Shown: positions 63,496 to 64,000 of the stretch, in pieces | Layout of the letters: each line of letters starts with the position of its first letter | Position numbering within the stretch: position 1 is the first letter of the stretch | Notes under the pieces: generated by a model | Databases searched by the model: none | What the model was told of the DNA's origin: nothing | Seen by the model: only the letters and a program-made list of their open reading frames with translations | NCBI RefSeq assembly: GCF_006439335.1 | Contig: NZ_SAWY01000005.1 | Location: forward strand, 62,001-126,000 | Length of the DNA: 64,000 bases | DNA from: Litorilituus lipolyticus | GTDB lineage: Bacteria > Pseudomonadota > Gammaproteobacteria > Enterobacterales > Alteromonadaceae | Direction: 5' to 3' | Made by a program: the position numbers and the translations under genes

Positions 63496-64000
63496 ATGTC
63501 TTTTATCTTTAAAAACAAACAATCAATACTTTCATTAAGTGTAGCGTTAGGTATCACACTACTTTCTGGCTGCGGTGGCTCAAGTGGTTCAAGCGATACA
63601 ACGATTACCCCACCTACAAATAATAATGGCGGTAATGAGCCGACTTGGGTGCAAGATCAGTTTCAACCATCTAGTGATTTTGTCGCTCAATGTGAGTCTC
63701 CTCGTTCGGGTAGTAGCCCTATTACTAATATTGCCTACCCTGATAAAGAAGGTAGTGAACTACTTGAAAAGCATTGGCAGCGAGCTTTTAACCATGAAAC
63801 GTATCTATGGTATAAAGAAGTCGTTGATAAAGATCCGAAAGATTATGGTTTAGAAGAGTACTTTGCTCAACTTAAAACTACTGCATTGACGGACTCAGGA
63901 ACGCCTAAAGATCAATTTCATTGGATGCAACCAACCACTGAAGTTGAAGAGCAAACGCAATTAGGCGTAACCTATGGCTATGGTATTAGTTTTGATTATC
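63496..64000 (+). CDS. S41-type peptidase-like lipoprotein, partial
   Basis: An ATG at 63496 opens a frame that runs off the window (168 codons seen). The product has a signal peptide ending in the lipobox LLSGC (about C26), a glycine- and serine-rich linker, then a region with ETYLWYKEVVDKDPKDYGLE, EYFAQLKTTALTDSGTPKDQ and LGVTYGYGISF. These last segments resemble the N-terminal and PDZ entry of S41 (C-terminal processing-like) peptidases of marine gammaproteobacteria. The catalytic Ser/Lys region lies outside the window, so the peptidase assignment is provisional. Confidence 0.6.
   Translation, partial: MSFIFKNKQSILSLSVALGITLLSGCGGSSGSSDTTITPPTNNNGGNEPTWVQDQFQPSSDFVAQCESPRSGSSPITNIAYPDKEGSELLEKHWQRAFNHETYLWYKEVVDKDPKDYGLEEYFAQLKTTALTDSGTPKDQFHWMQPTTEVEEQTQLGVTYGYGISFDY

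Overview
The window is a low-GC gammaproteobacterial chromosome, most likely Alteromonadales and probably Colwelliaceae (Colwellia or a close relative). This rests on the AT-rich coding style and the protein sequences, plus an E. coli-like gene order (zapA with 6S RNA; ygfB-pepP-ubiH-ubiI; gcvT-gcvH-gcvP). Genus-level placement is inference.

Layout. (1) 1-4.9 kb: a leftward unit arsR/bigR - RND pump - membrane-fusion protein, divergent from a DUF2892 protein and a rhodanese. Two palindromic operators lie between them, suggesting reactive-sulfur control. (2) 5-16 kb: housekeeping genes, namely lysA, a murein-peptide processing trio (NlpC/P60 hydrolase, dipeptide epimerase, L,D-transpeptidase-fold protein), a glutaredoxin, yqgF, yqgE, gshB, rsmE, metK and murI. 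(3) 16-31.8 kb: an MFS transporter, 6S RNA with a partial second copy, zapA, ygfB-pepP-ubiH-ubiI, a secreted protein of unknown function, a secDF pair without yajC, and the glycine cleavage genes gcvT, gcvH and gcvP.

(4) 31,777-49,236: a 17.46-kb Tn7-like transposon inserted 12 bp after the gcvP stop codon. Both ends are visible: 26-bp terminal inverted repeats with one mismatch, three TnsB-type repeats at each end, and a 5-bp target duplication GTTGA. It splits gcvP from its original terminator. It carries tnsA, tnsB, tnsC, a short TniQ and a longer TnsD-like TniQ protein. tnsB has an in-frame UAG at codon 628 that cuts off its basic C-terminal tail. No CRISPR array or cas gene is visible. 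Cargo comprises an IS200-type insertion, a 1347-residue NACHT-like NTPase with a C-terminal PD-(D/E)XK nuclease motif, a DUF2384 protein next to a small CX5R phosphatase-like protein, a ParDE pair and a TOTE-type primase-helicase. The element looks like a defence island homing to the 3' end of gcvP.

(5) 49.2-64 kb: gltS, a patatin-like lipoprotein, a small K+ channel and a diguanylate cyclase. Then come a second RND pump operon divergent from an XRE/S24-type regulator, an OprO/P-like porin with a vestigial amidohydrolase-like N-terminus, an AraC fragment, a zinc-ribbon/Sel1 membrane protein, a MITE-like repeat, tehB and the start of an S41 peptidase-like lipoprotein cut by the window edge.
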